DNA of 64,000 bases from an uncultured Roseovarius sp. (lineage in GTDB: Bacteria > Pseudomonadota > Alphaproteobacteria > Rhodobacterales > Rhodobacteraceae): contig NZ_CANLER010000002.1 of the NCBI RefSeq assembly GCF_947489715.1, forward strand, positions 639,597-703,596, given 5' to 3'. Below the pieces are notes generated by a model. That model had not been told where the DNA came from. It made no database searches and saw only the letters and a list, made by a program, of their open reading frames with translations. This document shows positions 19,425-29,939 of this stretch, in pieces (within the stretch, counting starts at the first letter, position 1; every line of letters starts with the position of its first letter). The position numbers were made by a program, and so were the translations under genes.

Positions 19425-22121
19425 TCAGGCCAACCGTCCGTGACAGTGTTTGAACTTCTTTCCCGACCCGCAGGGGCAGGCTTCGTTGCGCCCCGGATTG
19501 CCCCAGGTTGACGGATCGGATTCGACAAAACCCTCTGCCGCATCTGCTGAGGGTTCACTGGCCGTGACCTGCGCTGTCGCCTCTTCCATCGCCGCACGCT
19601 GCTCTTCGACCTGCGCCAGCATTTCCTGTTGCTCTTCTTCGGACATCGGCCGGATCTGCCCCAGTTTCTGGGTCACATCCTGACGCAGGCTGTCCAGCAT
19701 CGTTTCAAACAGCTGGAAGGCTTCGTTCTTGTATTCATTCAGCGGATCGCGCTGCGCATACCCGCGGAATCCAACCACGCTGCGCAGATGTTCCAGCGTC
19801 AAAAGGTGCTCCCGCCATTTGCCATCAATCGTCTGCAAAAGGATCTGCTTTTCGATCATGCGCATATTCTCGGGGCCGAACTGGGCCGCCTTCTGCGCCA
19901 TCATCTTATCCGCCGCATCCTCAAGCCGCTCGGCAATTGCCTCATCGTCAACGCCTTCTTCGCCGGCCCATTCAACAACCGGAAGCTCCATGTTCAGCTG
20001 CTCAATGACAGCGGTATGCAGACCGTCGATATCCCACTGATCGGCATAGGTTTTGGGGGGCATATGCGTGTCGACCAGATCGTCGATCACCTCGTTGCGC
20101 ATGTCCTGAACGATCTCGGACAGATCGCTTGCGCGCATGATATCGAGACGCTGTTTGAAGATCACCTTGCGCTGCTCGTTCATCACGTCGTCGAATTTCA
20201 GCAACTGTTTACGGATGTCAAAGTTGCGGCCTTCGACCTTGGCCTGCGCCCGCTCCAGCGATTTGTTGACCCAGGGGTGGATGATCGCCTCCCCCTCTTT
20301 CATGCCCAGGCCCGACAGGACTTTTTCAAGCCTTTCAGAGCCAAAAATCCGCATCAGATCGTCATCGAGGCTCAGGAAGAAGGCCGATGTGCCCGGATCG
20401 CCTTGGCGGCCAGAACGGCCGCGCAGCTGATTGTCGATCCGTCGGCTTTCGTGCCGTTCGGTCGCCAGAACAAACAGTCCGCCGGCGTCCAGAACCTTCT
20501 GTTTTTCGTCGGCATGTTCCGCTTCGATCTTGCTGCGCAGTGCTTCGGGGTCTGCGTCGGGGTCTTCTGTCAGCGCCTCCAGCACTTTCATATCGACATT
20601 GCCGCCCAACTGAATGTCGGTCCCGCGACCGGCCATATTGGTGGCAATCGTGACCGCGTTCAGCTTGCCGGCATCTGCGACGATCTGCGCCTCTTTCTCA
20701 TGCTGGCGCGCGTTCAGAACGTTATGCGTGACCTTGGCCGAGGTCAGCAGCTGGCTCAGCAATTCGGACTTCTCGATCGACGTTGTGCCGACAAGAATGG
20801 GCTGACCCTTGGCATGGGCCTCCTCAATAGACTCGATGATCGCTTTGAACTTGTCATTGGCATCGCGGTAAACCGCATCATCCCGGTCAACCCGCGCGAT
20901 GGGTTTGTTGGTGGGCACTTCGACCACGCCCAGACCGTAGATTTCGGCGAATTCCTCGGCCTCGGTCGCCGCCGTACCGGTCATCCCGGACAGGCGATTA
21001 TAAAGCCGGAAGTAATTCTGGAAGGTCACCTGCGCCATGGTGACGTTCTCGGGCTGAATCTGGCACCCTTCCTTGGCTTCGATCGCCTGGTGCAGGCCCT
21101 CTGACAGGCGCCGTCCCGCCATCATCCGGCCGGTAAACTCGTCGATCAGCACAACCTCGTTATCGCGAACGATGTAATCCTTGTCTTTCGAAAAGATTTT
21201 ATGCGCCCGCAGTCCCTGATTCACGTGATGCACAATCGTGGTGCTTTCAGGATCGTAAAGCGACTGATCCTCGGCCAGCAGTTCATGCTCGCGCAGCAGG
21301 TTCTCCAGGAACTCGTTGCCCTCGTCGGTGAACGTGGCGCTCCGGGTTTTTTCCTCGATCTTGTAGTGTTCCTCGGTCAGTTCTGGGATCAGCTTGTCAA
21401 TCGCCACGTAAAGTTCGCTGCGGTCCTGCGCCGGGCCCGAAATGATCAAGGGCGTCCGCGCCTCGTCGATCAAAATACTGTCAACTTCGTCCACAACGGC
21501 AAAGTTATGGCCGCGCTGGCTCATCTCTTCGAGGTTGGATTTCATGTTGTCGCGCAGATAATCGAAACCCAGCTCGTTATTGGTGGCATAGGTCACGTCA
21601 GCGCCATAGGCGCTTTGCTTTTCACTCTCCGGCTGCTGCGGATAGACGACACCGGTCGTCATGCCAAGCGCGGCATAGACCTTGCCCATCCACTCGGCAT
21701 CACGTTTGGCCAGATAGTCGTTGACCGTCACGATATGCACACCCTTGCCCGTCAGCGCATTCAGGTAAGACGGGAAGGTCGCCACAAGGGTCTTGCCCTC
21801 ACCGGTCTTCATCTCGGAAATGTTACCCTGATGCAGGAAAATCCCACCCATCAGCTGCACATCGAACGCCCTGAGGCCAAGAGCACGCCGCGCCGCTTCA
21901 CGGCAATTCGCAAACGCCTCGGGCAGCAGATCATCCAGGCTTTCGCCATCCGCCACACGTTTCTGAAATTCGCGGGTCTTTTCGATCAGATTGTCATCAC
22001 TCAGCGCCTCGAACTCAGGCTCCAGCGCGTTGATCTGTTCGACCAAAGGCCGTGTCGCCTTGATCTTGCGGTCATTCGGGGTGCCAAAGATCTTTCTGGC
22101 AACAGTTCCGATACCCAGCAT
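19425..22121 (-). CDS. secA: Preprotein translocase ATPase SecA
   Basis: 898-aa motor that drives unfolded preproteins through SecYEG. Walker [25 protein letters not shown] (DEAD-type Walker B), the helicase-like [27 protein letters not shown] region, and a C-terminal SecB/phospholipid-binding zinc motif [14 protein letters not shown] are all present. Divergent from a parvulin gene, 190 bp apart. SecB is encoded about 24 kb away. Confidence 0.99.
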   Translation of the reverse strand: MLGIGTVARKIFGTPNDRKIKATRPLVEQINALEPEFEALSDDNLIEKTREFQKRVADGESLDDLLPEAFANCREAARRALGLRAFDVQLMGGIFLHQGNISEMKTGEGKTLVATFPSYLNALTGKGVHIVTVNDYLAKRDAEWMGKVYAALGMTTGVVYPQQPESEKQSAYGADVTYATNNELGFDYLRDNMKSNLEEMSQRGHNFAVVDEVDSILIDEARTPLIISGPAQDRSELYVAIDKLIPELTEEHYKIEEKTRSATFTDEGNEFLENLLREHELLAEDQSLYDPESTTIVHHVNQGLRAHKIFSKDKDYIVRDNEVVLIDEFTGRMMAGRRLSEGLHQAIEAKEGCQIQPENVTMAQVTFQNYFRLYNRLSGMTGTAATEAEEFAEIYGLGVVEVPTNKPIARVDRDDAVYRDANDKFKAIIESIEEAHAKGQPILVGTTSIEKSELLSQLLTSAKVTHNVLNARQHEKEAQIVADAGKLNAVTIATNMAGRGTDIQLGGNVDMKVLEALTEDPDADPEALRSKIEAEHADEKQKVLDAGGLFVLATERHESRRIDNQLRGRSGRQGDPGTSAFFLSLDDDLMRIFGSERLEKVLSGLGMKEGEAIIHPWVNKSLERAQAKVEGRNFDIRKQLLKFDDVMNEQRKVIFKQRLDIMRASDLSEIVQDMRNEVIDDLVDTHMPPKTYADQWDIDGLHTAVIEQLNMELPVVEWAGEEGVDDEAIAERLEDAADKMMAQKAAQFGPENMRMIEKQILLQTIDGKWREHLLTLEHLRSVVGFRGYAQRDPLNEYKNEAFQLFETMLDSLRQDVTQKLGQIRPMSEEEQQEMLAQVEEQRAAMEEATAQVTASEPSADAAEGFVESDPSTWGNPGRNEACPCGSGKKFKHCHGRLA

Positions 22122-22311
22122 GTTCTATCCGTTCCGGTCTTTTGACTATACGTGAATGGCAATTGCTTGCCCCGCATTCCGCACCACCGTACAAGGTGGT
22201 CCAGACAGCAGGATTGCCTTGATCCTAAGGCGATGTAAGGGGCTGCTGGTAGAGTGTCAACGTCGCGCACCCGCGCGAAATCCATAGCAGCGTCCGCAAA
22301 GGAAGAATTCC

Positions 22312-23169
22312 ATGTTCACCCGCCTCAGGTTTCTGTCGTCCACATTCATGGCCGCAACGCTGGCCACCACTCTTGCCGTGTCGGCCCAGGACGAGCCGAC
22401 CGCCGCGACCGTCGTTGCAAAAGTGGGCGATACTGAGATCACTCTGGGGCATATGTTGGCCCTGCGTTCGGGCCTGCCGCCGCACTACGACCAATTGCCC
22501 GATGAGGTGCTGTTCGACGGCGTTCTCGACCAACTGGTGCAACAGACCTTGCTGATGCAAATGGTGGGTGACGATCCGACGCTGCTGACCCGGCTCATGA
22601 TCGAAAATGAACGCCGTGCCCTGATGGCGGCCGAGGCGATCCGTGGCGTCATGGACGTACCGGTCAGCGAAGAAGAGCTGCAAGCCGCCTATGCGGAACG
22701 TTTCGCCGATCAGGACCCGGAAACCGAATACCATGCCGCGCATATTCTGGTCGAGACCGAGGAAGAGGCCAACGAAATCATCAACGAACTTGGCGCGGGC
22801 GCTCAATTCGGCGATCTGGCCAAGACGCGTTCCACCGGTCCTTCGGGCCCAAATGGTGGCGATCTGGGCTGGTTCGGACCCGGCGTGATGGTCGAACCGT
22901 TTTTTGACGCGGTGGCGCAATTGCAGGATGGCGATGTTTCCGACCCGGTGCAGACTCAATTTGGCTGGCATGTCATCAAACTGATCGAATCCCGCGCCAA
23001 GGACATTCCTGCCCTCGAAGCCGTACGTGAGGAATTGTTGGAAGAACTGCGTCAAAAGGCCTTTGATGCGCTGATTGCACAGCGCGAAGCAGAAACCACG
23101 ATTGACCGCTCGGGTGCGGATGGTATCAATCAGTCCGTTATCAAGAGCAATGATATTCTGGAGAATTGA
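22312..23169 (+). CDS. Periplasmic peptidyl-prolyl cis-trans isomerase (parvulin type)
   Basis: 285 aa with a signal peptide (cleavage about ALA..SAQ, residue 25), a SurA/PrsA-like helical N-domain and a parvulin domain (about 130-230) containing YHAAHILVETEEEA, GGDLGWFGPGVMV and FGWHVIKL. Catalyses proline isomerisation in exported proteins and may act as a chaperone. Two bases separate its stop from argJ, so the pair is co-transcribed. It faces away from secA. Confidence 0.93.
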   Translation: MFTRLRFLSSTFMAATLATTLAVSAQDEPTAATVVAKVGDTEITLGHMLALRSGLPPHYDQLPDEVLFDGVLDQLVQQTLLMQMVGDDPTLLTRLMIENERRALMAAEAIRGVMDVPVSEEELQAAYAERFADQDPETEYHAAHILVETEEEANEIINELGAGAQFGDLAKTRSTGPSGPNGGDLGWFGPGVMVEPFFDAVAQLQDGDVSDPVQTQFGWHVIKLIESRAKDIPALEAVREELLEELRQKAFDALIAQREAETTIDRSGADGINQSVIKSNDILEN

Positions 23170-23171
23170 CT

Positions 23172-24401
23172 ATGGGAGCAACGCCTCCTCTTTCGCCATT
23201 AGCCCCTGCCGATTTTCCTGAACTTCCGATCATTGATGGCGTCACCTTTGCCATCGCCGAAGCCGGTGTGAAATATCAGGATCGCCCGGATGTGATGCTG
23301 GCCAAACTGGCAAAGGGTACCGCGATTGCCGGGGCCTTCACCCGCTCGGCCACCCGGTCTGCGGCGGTGCTGGATTGTCAGGAAAAGATCGGTGGAAATT
23401 GCGACGAAGGGGCCGCGATCCTTGTGAATTCCGGCAATGCCAACGCCTTTACCGGTCGCAACGGGACCACGTCCGTACAGACGCTCACCCAAGCCACCGC
23501 CAAGGCCACAGGCGTGCCCCAAGCACGGGTTTTCACCTCATCAACCGGGGTCATCGGCGAACCCTTGCCACATGATCGCATCACCGCGCAGCTTGATGAG
23601 CTGTCCGGCGCACTTGCCGCCGATGGCATCAGCGCCGCGGCCCGCGCCATCATGACCACCGATACCTTTCCCAAGGGATCGGCCACGACAGTGACCATTG
23701 ACGGACAACACGTCAAAATTGCCGGTATCGCCAAAGGGTCGGGCATGATCGCCCCGGATATGGCCACCATGCTGGTCTATATCTTTACCGATGCCGCGGT
23801 GGATCAGCCGGTCCTGCAGTCGATGGTCAGCGCGCTCAACCGCAAGACCTTCAACTGCATCACCGTCGATAGCGACACCTCGACCTCGGACACATTGCTG
23901 GTCGCCGCCACCGGCGCGTCGGGCATTCGCATCACCGAAAGCAGCGTCGGCTTCATGGAAGGGTTGCGGCAGGTGATGCTGGATCTTGCCCATCAGGTCG
24001 TGCGCGATGGCGAAGGGGCCACCAAGTTTGTCGAGATCTCGGTCACCGGCGCCGCCAGCGACGCCGAGGCCCGCACCCATGCCCTGTCCATCGCCAACTC
24101 ACCGCTGGTCAAGACCGCGATTGCCGGCGAAGACGCCAATTGGGGTCGCGTCGTCATGGCGATCGGTAAATCCGGCGCGCGCGCTGACCGCGACCAGTTG
24201 TCGATCCGTTTCGGCGATATCCTTGTGGCGAGTGAGGGCTGGGTGAACCCCGATTACAGTGAAGACGAAGCTGCGGCCTACATGAAGAATCAAGAGTTGG
24301 AGATTCACGTCGATCTGGGCCTTGGCGGCGGCACGGCAGTGGTCTGGACCTGCGATCTGACGCATGGCTATATCCAGATCAACGCCGATTACCGATCATG
24401 A
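23172..24401 (+). CDS. argJ: Bifunctional ornithine acetyltransferase/N-acetylglutamate synthase
   Basis: 409 aa. Recycles the acetyl group from N-acetylornithine to glutamate in arginine biosynthesis. The precursor cuts itself between Ala198 and Thr199 in KGSGMIAPDMATML to give two chains with Thr199 as nucleophile; NSGNANAFTG is also conserved. The ATG at 23172 lies 2 bp after the parvulin stop; an in-frame TTG at 23166 would overlap it. Whether it has the full bifunctional activity cannot be read from sequence. Confidence 0.96.
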   Translation: MGATPPLSPLAPADFPELPIIDGVTFAIAEAGVKYQDRPDVMLAKLAKGTAIAGAFTRSATRSAAVLDCQEKIGGNCDEGAAILVNSGNANAFTGRNGTTSVQTLTQATAKATGVPQARVFTSSTGVIGEPLPHDRITAQLDELSGALAADGISAAARAIMTTDTFPKGSATTVTIDGQHVKIAGIAKGSGMIAPDMATMLVYIFTDAAVDQPVLQSMVSALNRKTFNCITVDSDTSTSDTLLVAATGASGIRITESSVGFMEGLRQVMLDLAHQVVRDGEGATKFVEISVTGAASDAEARTHALSIANSPLVKTAIAGEDANWGRVVMAIGKSGARADRDQLSIRFGDILVASEGWVNPDYSEDEAAAYMKNQELEIHVDLGLGGGTAVVWTCDLTHGYIQINADYRS

Positions 24402-24435
24402 TCTACACGCGACGTTTCGGTCCGGGGCATCATTC

Positions 24436-24834
24436 ATGAAAACCGTTCTCGTTTCCGCCGTCGCGCTGATTGACATCGACGGGCGTGTTTTGCTGGCCCA
24501 GCGCCCAGAGGGTAAATCAATGGCGGGTCTCTGGGAATTTCCCGGCGGCAAGGTCGAACCCGGTGAGACGCCCGAGGCCGCGCTGATCCGCGAATTGCAC
24601 GAAGAGCTTGGCATCGACACCTGGGCCAGTTGCCTTGCACCCCTGACCTTCGCCAGCCACAGCTACGAGGATTTTCACCTGCTGATGCCCCTTTTTGCCT
24701 GTCGTAAATGGGACGGCCAGGCGCGGGGGCAGGAAGGGCAGACGCTGAAATGGGTGCGTCCCACTCAGCTGCGCGACTATCCCATGCCCCCCGCTGACCT
24801 GCCCCTGATCCCGATCCTGCGCGATTGGCTATAA
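24436..24834 (+). CDS. mutT: MutT/Nudix 8-oxo-dGTP diphosphatase-like protein
   Basis: 132 aa with a full Nudix box at residues 38-60 (G-x5-E-x7-REL-HEELGI) preceded by LWEFPGGK, typical of MutT proteins that hydrolyse oxidised dGTP. The ATG at 24436 starts MKTVLVSAVALI. It follows argJ by 34 bp. Exact nucleotide specificity is inferred from MutT-like features (LAQRPEGKSMAGLWEFPGGK region). Confidence 0.9.
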   Translation: MKTVLVSAVALIDIDGRVLLAQRPEGKSMAGLWEFPGGKVEPGETPEAALIRELHEELGIDTWASCLAPLTFASHSYEDFHLLMPLFACRKWDGQARGQEGQTLKWVRPTQLRDYPMPPADLPLIPILRDWL

Positions 24835-25062
24835 CGGGCAAACGCCCGGGCCTACCGGTCATGGAACCGCTGAAGTGCACGGCAATGGCAGTACCTGTTT
24901 CACCGAATTGCCGTTGACCTTGCGTAAAATGACTTAGATTTCAAAGGGTGGTCGCATTTCCCATGGGCCAAGGCTTCTGCCGTGATCATGGGGGGTGCGG
25001 CGTTGCAGTTGTTGCGTGTTAATGAATTTCTTTGTTAACCTCGCGGTCGGGAGGAGATTTAT

Positions 25063-25791
25063 ATGAAGGATGAACCGGTGGGGTCAGGCCCCAGCCGTTT
25101 TCAATCTGTGTTGGTGATCGACGATCACCCTTTATACAGTGACGCGCTGGCATCCAGCCTGCGGCACGTGTTTCAGGATTGCCATATCGAAACGGCCACA
25201 ACTCTGAATGACGGTTTGCAGATATTGGGGCCCGATTTCACACCTGATCTTGTGATGCTTGACCTGAAACTGCCGGATGTGACCGGCATAAGCGGATTCT
25301 TGCGACTCCGCAGCAAGCTGCCCGACACGCCCATTCTGGTCATCTCGGCGCTGACATCAGGTGATGTCATCGACGCGGTGATGGAAGCCGGTGCCGTGGG
25401 GTTCGTGCCCAAGGAAGTGTCGACCCAGGTGTTGCAAACAGCCTTCAGCGAATTGCAGGCGGGCCGCACCTTTTTGCCGCCGGGCTATCAGCGCACCGAT
25501 CATGTTTCACCCCATGCGATGGATGTGCATCTGGTCAGCCAGAAGATCGCCGAGCTGACACCGCAACAGACAAGGATCATGAAGCTGATCTGCGCGGGGA
25601 AACCCAACAAGCAAATCGCGTATGAGCTGTCCCTGGCCGAAGCGACGGTAAAGGCCCATATCACCGCATTGCTGCGTCGGCTGGGCGTGCGCAACCGGAC
25701 CCAGGCCGCGGTTCTGGTCGAAAGCGCCAGCCTCGACAGCATGAGCGAACCGAAAGTGGATCCGGGCCGCGGTGAATCGCAGACCCCGTAA
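25063..25791 (+). CDS. LuxR/NarL-type response regulator
   Basis: 242 aa. Receiver domain (14-125) with acidic pair Asp20/Asp21, phosphoacceptor Asp67 in MLDLKLPD and Lys117; C-terminal LuxR HTH (about 165-230) with TPQQTRIMKLICAGKPNKQIAYELSLAEATVKAHI. Strong Shine-Dalgarno GGGAGGAG upstream of the ATG. First gene of an apparent operon with the FIST protein (16 bp later) and hybrid kinase, so it is the likely output of that pathway. Confidence 0.94.
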   Translation: MKDEPVGSGPSRFQSVLVIDDHPLYSDALASSLRHVFQDCHIETATTLNDGLQILGPDFTPDLVMLDLKLPDVTGISGFLRLRSKLPDTPILVISALTSGDVIDAVMEAGAVGFVPKEVSTQVLQTAFSELQAGRTFLPPGYQRTDHVSPHAMDVHLVSQKIAELTPQQTRIMKLICAGKPNKQIAYELSLAEATVKAHITALLRRLGVRNRTQAAVLVESASLDSMSEPKVDPGRGESQTP

Positions 25792-25807
25792 CGAAAAGGC
25801 AGGGAGA

Positions 25808-26965
25808 ATGCTGGACGCATCCACAGGACCAAGGGCGGTAAGCATTGCGGTGTCCTATGATCGGGATGCCGCCACCGCCGTGGCCGAGATTGCCCGACAG
25901 ATCGACACCTCCTCCTGCTGTTTCCTGCTGGCCTTCGTGCCCGGTACGCTGGACAAGGACGGCTTTGTCGCCGCGCTGAATACGCATTGGCCAGGCGTGC
26001 CCGCCTATGGCTGCACCACCGCCGGGCAGATCACCCCCAAAGGATATGAGACCGACGCGCTGTTGGTCATTTCCTTCCCGAAACAGCATTTCCGCTGCTC
26101 GACGATGCTGATTTCTCCGCTCAAACCCCTGTCGATCAAACAGATCGCCGCGGACGCGCAGAAACTGTCGATGCAATTCCAGAAAACCGCCAACTGGGAT
26201 CGCATGGCGCTGACCTTTACCGATGGCCTGTCAAAGCAGGAGGACATGCTGGTGGCCGCGCTTGAAACCGGGCTGGGGGACATGCCGGTCTTCGGCGGCT
26301 CGGCCGGGGATGCGCTGGAATTCAAGGAAACATCCGTACTGCATGGCGGGCAGTTCCACACCAATGCCGCGCTGGTCCTGCTGCTGGAAACCGACATGGA
26401 ATTTACCGGCCTGGGGTTTGATCACTTCCTGCCCACCCATCATCAGATGGTCGTGACCGATGCGATCCCCGAAGAACGTCTTGTGCTGGAAATCAACGGC
26501 TCCCCGGCGGCGCAGGAATATGCCCGTCTGGTGGGCGTCAGCGTCGAAGATCTGTCGCCACAGGTCTTTGCGGAAAACCCGGTGCTGGTACGCAACAATG
26601 CGCTCTATCATGTGCGGGCAATCCAGAAGGTCCAGGATGGCGGTGCATTGTCCTTCTTCTCGGCCATTGATGACGGTCTGCTGCTGACGCTGGGCCGCGG
26701 GACCGAGATTTTGCAGACACTGGATACAGAGCTTGATGTCAAAAGCAGCCTTGGCAAAAAGCCCGAATTTGTCCTGGGCTTTGACTGTTTCCTGCGCAAG
26801 CTTGAGATCGAACAGAAACAGCTGACCCAACACGCCTCCGAAACATTGCGCCAGCGCAAGGTGGTGGGTTTCAACACCTTTGGCGAACAGCATTGCGGCG
26901 TGCATGTGAATCAGACCTTTGTCGGCGTCGCCTTCTTTGAACCCAGAAAACGGAACCTGCATTGA
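25808..26965 (+). CDS. FIST-domain sensory protein, NosP-like
   Basis: 385 aa: FIST N-domain (about 25-215) and FIST C-domain (about 215-360, with NGSPAAQEYARLVG and GFNTFGEQ at the end). In Pseudomonas and Vibrio, NosP is a FIST-domain hemoprotein that senses nitric oxide and inhibits its partner kinase NahK. Here the gene overlaps the start of a NahK-like kinase by 4 bp, which makes the NosP role likely. Heme ligand not identified from sequence. ATG 25808 has AGGGAG just upstream. Confidence 0.85.
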   Translation: MLDASTGPRAVSIAVSYDRDAATAVAEIARQIDTSSCCFLLAFVPGTLDKDGFVAALNTHWPGVPAYGCTTAGQITPKGYETDALLVISFPKQHFRCSTMLISPLKPLSIKQIAADAQKLSMQFQKTANWDRMALTFTDGLSKQEDMLVAALETGLGDMPVFGGSAGDALEFKETSVLHGGQFHTNAALVLLLETDMEFTGLGFDHFLPTHHQMVVTDAIPEERLVLEINGSPAAQEYARLVGVSVEDLSPQVFAENPVLVRNNALYHVRAIQKVQDGGALSFFSAIDDGLLLTLGRGTEILQTLDTELDVKSSLGKKPEFVLGFDCFLRKLEIEQKQLTQHASETLRQRKVVGFNTFGEQHCGVHVNQTFVGVAFFEPRKRNLH

Positions 26966-29211
26966 TCAACCCCGACGATCCCGTTGACGTTCAGGTGGTC
27001 AAACAGGCCAAGATCATCGACGCGCTGGTCCGTCGCGCCGGTCGGCAGCACGAGGTCGGCCATGCCGCCTATTCGGCCTTTCAGTCGGCGATCGCCTTGC
27101 AGGGGCAGGTCTGGGCCAAGACCCGCGATCTGGAACGCGCCTCCAGCGAGCTTGAGATGCTGCGGTTCGACCGCGAGCAGACCCAGAAGAACCTTGCCGA
27201 CGCCCTGTCGGCGATGGAGGGCGGTTTTGCGCTTTTTGCCGATGATCAATTGCAGGTGTGCAATGATCTGTTCAAATCGCTCGTGCCCGATATCTCGGGC
27301 CGTATCCTGCCGGGCCTGACGCTGACGCAATATTTCGACGTGCTGGAGCGCAGCAGCTTGACCGTGACCGACAGCACCCGCACCCGGGTTGATTTCGTCG
27401 AGGCACGGGATGGCCCGCAAGGTGCGGCGCTGCACTCCTTCGTGTTGGAGCTTCAACAGGATCGCTGGTTCCAGATCAGCCAGCAACGCACCAGCTCGGA
27501 TAATGTGGTGATCCTGCAGACCGAGATCACCGATATCGTCCGCAAGAACCGGTCCGAACGCGACGACCTGATCGACATGCAGTCGCATTACCTGCAGGCG
27601 GCCTTCGACAATATGAGCCTGGGGATCTGCACCTTTGCTCGCGACGGCACAGCGATGATCCACAACGCACAGTTCCGCGAATTGCTGGGGCTGCCATTTA
27701 CGCTGCTGCAACGGCAAACGACATTCTCGGACATTCTCGATTGCATCAAGAATAACGGGCTGGTGTCGATGTCCGATCTTGAGGGCGTGGATAACTGGCT
27801 GCCGAAACTGCGCGCCCAGGGGGCCTTGCGCGAACGGTTGCGCCGGTCAAACGGCCGGGTTCTGGACCTGCATGTGCACCTGTTGCCCGACCGGGGGTTT
27901 CTGGCCGACATCAAGGACGTGACACTGGAATCGCGCACCACCGAATTGCTGGAACGCCGGGTCGATGAACGCACCTCGGAACTGACCGACGCCAACAAGC
28001 GCCTGACCCTGCAATACGAGGATCAGGCACGGGTTGAAGAAGAGCTGCGCCTTGCCAAGGAACAGGCCGAGGCGGCAGTGTCCTCCAAGACCCGGTTTCT
28101 GGCGGCGGCCAGCCACGACCTGTTGCAACCGATCAACGCGGCCAAACTGCTGATTTCGACGCTGGGCGACATGTCGCGTGACACGCATATGGCGCAGATG
28201 GTCGACCGGCTTGAAGGCACGTTCGGATCGGTTGAATCGCTTTTGCACGCGCTGCTTGATATCTCGCGGCTGGAAAGCTCGGGCTCTGATCTGTCGCCGT
28301 CCGAATTCAGCCTGGGCGCGTTGATGGAGGCGGTGATCGAAGATCAGGCACCAGTGGCCGCCAAGAAAGGCGTGCGGCTGGATGTCGTACCCTCGTCGGT
28401 CTGGGTGCGCAGCGATCAGCGCTATTTGCTGCGGTCGTTGCAGAACCTGGTGGTGAACGCCATTCAATATACCGAAGACGGGCGCATACTGGTCGGGTGC
28501 CGCCGCCGGGGCAGTGCCGTCGTACTCGAAGTCTGGGACACGGGCATCGGTATCTCCAACAAGGATCAGACCCGCATCTTCGATGAATTCACCCGCGCAG
28601 AAAACGTGCCACCCGGCTCGGGCATGGGGCTGGGCCTGTCGATTGTCGACCGTACCTGCCGTCATCTGGGCCACGTGGTCGGGGTACGCTCGAAACCCGG
28701 TGTCGGGTCGGTCTTTTCCATCGAGATCGAAACCGTCCCGAACCGCGCACCCACACTGATCCCCGACCTGCAACTGCGTGATAATCGCGACACCGACATG
28801 AACCTAATCACCATCGTGGTCGAAAATGAACCCGAGGTGCTCTTTGCGATGGTGCAACGGCTGGAAAGCTGGGGCGCCGGGGTACTGACCGCGCGGTCAA
28901 CGTCCGAGGCGATTGCGGCGGTCCGCGAACTTGGCATGGCCCCCGATATCATCCTTGCGGATTATCAGCTGGACGGCGCCGATACCGGGGTGGAGGCGAT
29001 CCGTGCGATCCGGCAAGAGAGCGGCGTCCATGTACCCGCGATCATGATCACCGCTGACCGGGGCGATAATCTGGCGCGTGTCGGCAAGACCGAAGATTTC
29101 ACCGTATTGACCAAGCCCGTGCAACTGTCGCGCCTGCGCCCGATGATCGACTGGAAAACCCGGGTCGGTGCAAGGCGGCCAACTCCCGCCCCCGACAAAA
29201 GTATCGCATGA
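26962..29211 (+). CDS. PAS-containing hybrid sensor histidine kinase, NahK/ErcS'-like
   Basis: 749 aa, no membrane segments. N-terminal coiled coil (about 20-75), two PAS-like regions (about 80-190 and 205-330), coiled coil (335-375), HisKA with SHDLLQPINAAK (His385), HATPase_c (NLVVNAIQYTEDG, DTGIGIS, GSGMGLGLSIV) and a C-terminal receiver with phosphoacceptor Asp667 in ADYQLDG. Receiver acidic site reads ENE rather than DD. Start is a TTG overlapping the FIST stop (TTGA), implying translational coupling. Layout fits NahK/ErcS' kinases. Confidence 0.9.
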   Translation: MINPDDPVDVQVVKQAKIIDALVRRAGRQHEVGHAAYSAFQSAIALQGQVWAKTRDLERASSELEMLRFDREQTQKNLADALSAMEGGFALFADDQLQVCNDLFKSLVPDISGRILPGLTLTQYFDVLERSSLTVTDSTRTRVDFVEARDGPQGAALHSFVLELQQDRWFQISQQRTSSDNVVILQTEITDIVRKNRSERDDLIDMQSHYLQAAFDNMSLGICTFARDGTAMIHNAQFRELLGLPFTLLQRQTTFSDILDCIKNNGLVSMSDLEGVDNWLPKLRAQGALRERLRRSNGRVLDLHVHLLPDRGFLADIKDVTLESRTTELLERRVDERTSELTDANKRLTLQYEDQARVEEELRLAKEQAEAAVSSKTRFLAAASHDLLQPINAAKLLISTLGDMSRDTHMAQMVDRLEGTFGSVESLLHALLDISRLESSGSDLSPSEFSLGALMEAVIEDQAPVAAKKGVRLDVVPSSVWVRSDQRYLLRSLQNLVVNAIQYTEDGRILVGCRRRGSAVVLEVWDTGIGISNKDQTRIFDEFTRAENVPPGSGMGLGLSIVDRTCRHLGHVVGVRSKPGVGSVFSIEIETVPNRAPTLIPDLQLRDNRDTDMNLITIVVENEPEVLFAMVQRLESWGAGVLTARSTSEAIAAVRELGMAPDIILADYQLDGADTGVEAIRAIRQESGVHVPAIMITADRGDNLARVGKTEDFTVLTKPVQLSRLRPMIDWKTRVGARRPTPAPDKSIA

Positions 29212-29255
29212 CACGCGCCACGATTGGCTTAGGTTGGGTTCCTGGAGGATCTGAT

Positions 29256-29939
29256 ATGCGACATTTGCTGAGTTTTATTTGCGCCGCTCTGCTGCTGTTA
29301 TCAGCACCTGTTCTGGCGCAAAACCCAACCACGGCCCATTATGACCTGCTGTTTCGAAACGGCACCTTGGACGACATTCCGCGTGACGATCACCTGACCT
29401 ATACCCGCGCCGTGATCAACACGCTTGAGCCGGATACCCAGGATCGCGATACCGGTCAGATCGAACTGTCCTTTGACAAAGGAGAGGCCGAAGGCGATCC
29501 GCTGCGCGCCCATCTTAAATTTATTCAGGGTGAAAAATATCGCAATCTGGGGCAATTTCCCGCCAGCGTAGGCAATCCGATCATCCTCTATTTCGTTGAA
29601 ACCGTCGTGCGGGACATGGCCGAAACCGCCGGGGGCAGCCCGTTCTACATTCGCAACCGCATTAAGGAATCACTGGTAGAGCCCGCCGAAACCAAAGACA
29701 GCGACCTGACCATCGCCGGCAATACCGTATCGGGCCAGTCGGTTATTCTGCGTCCCTTTGAAGGCGACCCAAATAGCGACAAGATGAAGGGGTTCGGCGA
29801 TCTGTCGCTCGAAGTGACCATGTCGGAAGACGTGCCCGGCTGGTATCATACGCTGCGCGCCTATGTGCCCGGCGCAAAGGACAGCGACCCGATCTATTCA
29901 TCAACCCTGACCTTCGACCGCCAGGGGGATGTCGAATGA
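29256..29939 (+). CDS. Exported protein of unknown function
   Basis: 227 aa with a signal peptide cleaved after about VLA (residue 21). The mature part is hydrophilic with no domain I recognise. Shine-Dalgarno CTGGAGG lies 8 nt before the ATG at 29256. It starts 44 bp after the kinase gene and its stop overlaps the next start (ATGA), so it may be the end of the signalling operon or a separate two-gene unit. Confidence 0.75.
   Translation: MRHLLSFICAALLLLSAPVLAQNPTTAHYDLLFRNGTLDDIPRDDHLTYTRAVINTLEPDTQDRDTGQIELSFDKGEAEGDPLRAHLKFIQGEKYRNLGQFPASVGNPIILYFVETVVRDMAETAGGSPFYIRNRIKESLVEPAETKDSDLTIAGNTVSGQSVILRPFEGDPNSDKMKGFGDLSLEVTMSEDVPGWYHTLRAYVPGAKDSDPIYSSTLTFDRQGDVE

Noticed and set aside
24835..24848. 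CGGGC/GCCCG hairpin after mutT as terminator
   Set aside because: Five-pair stem without following T residues.
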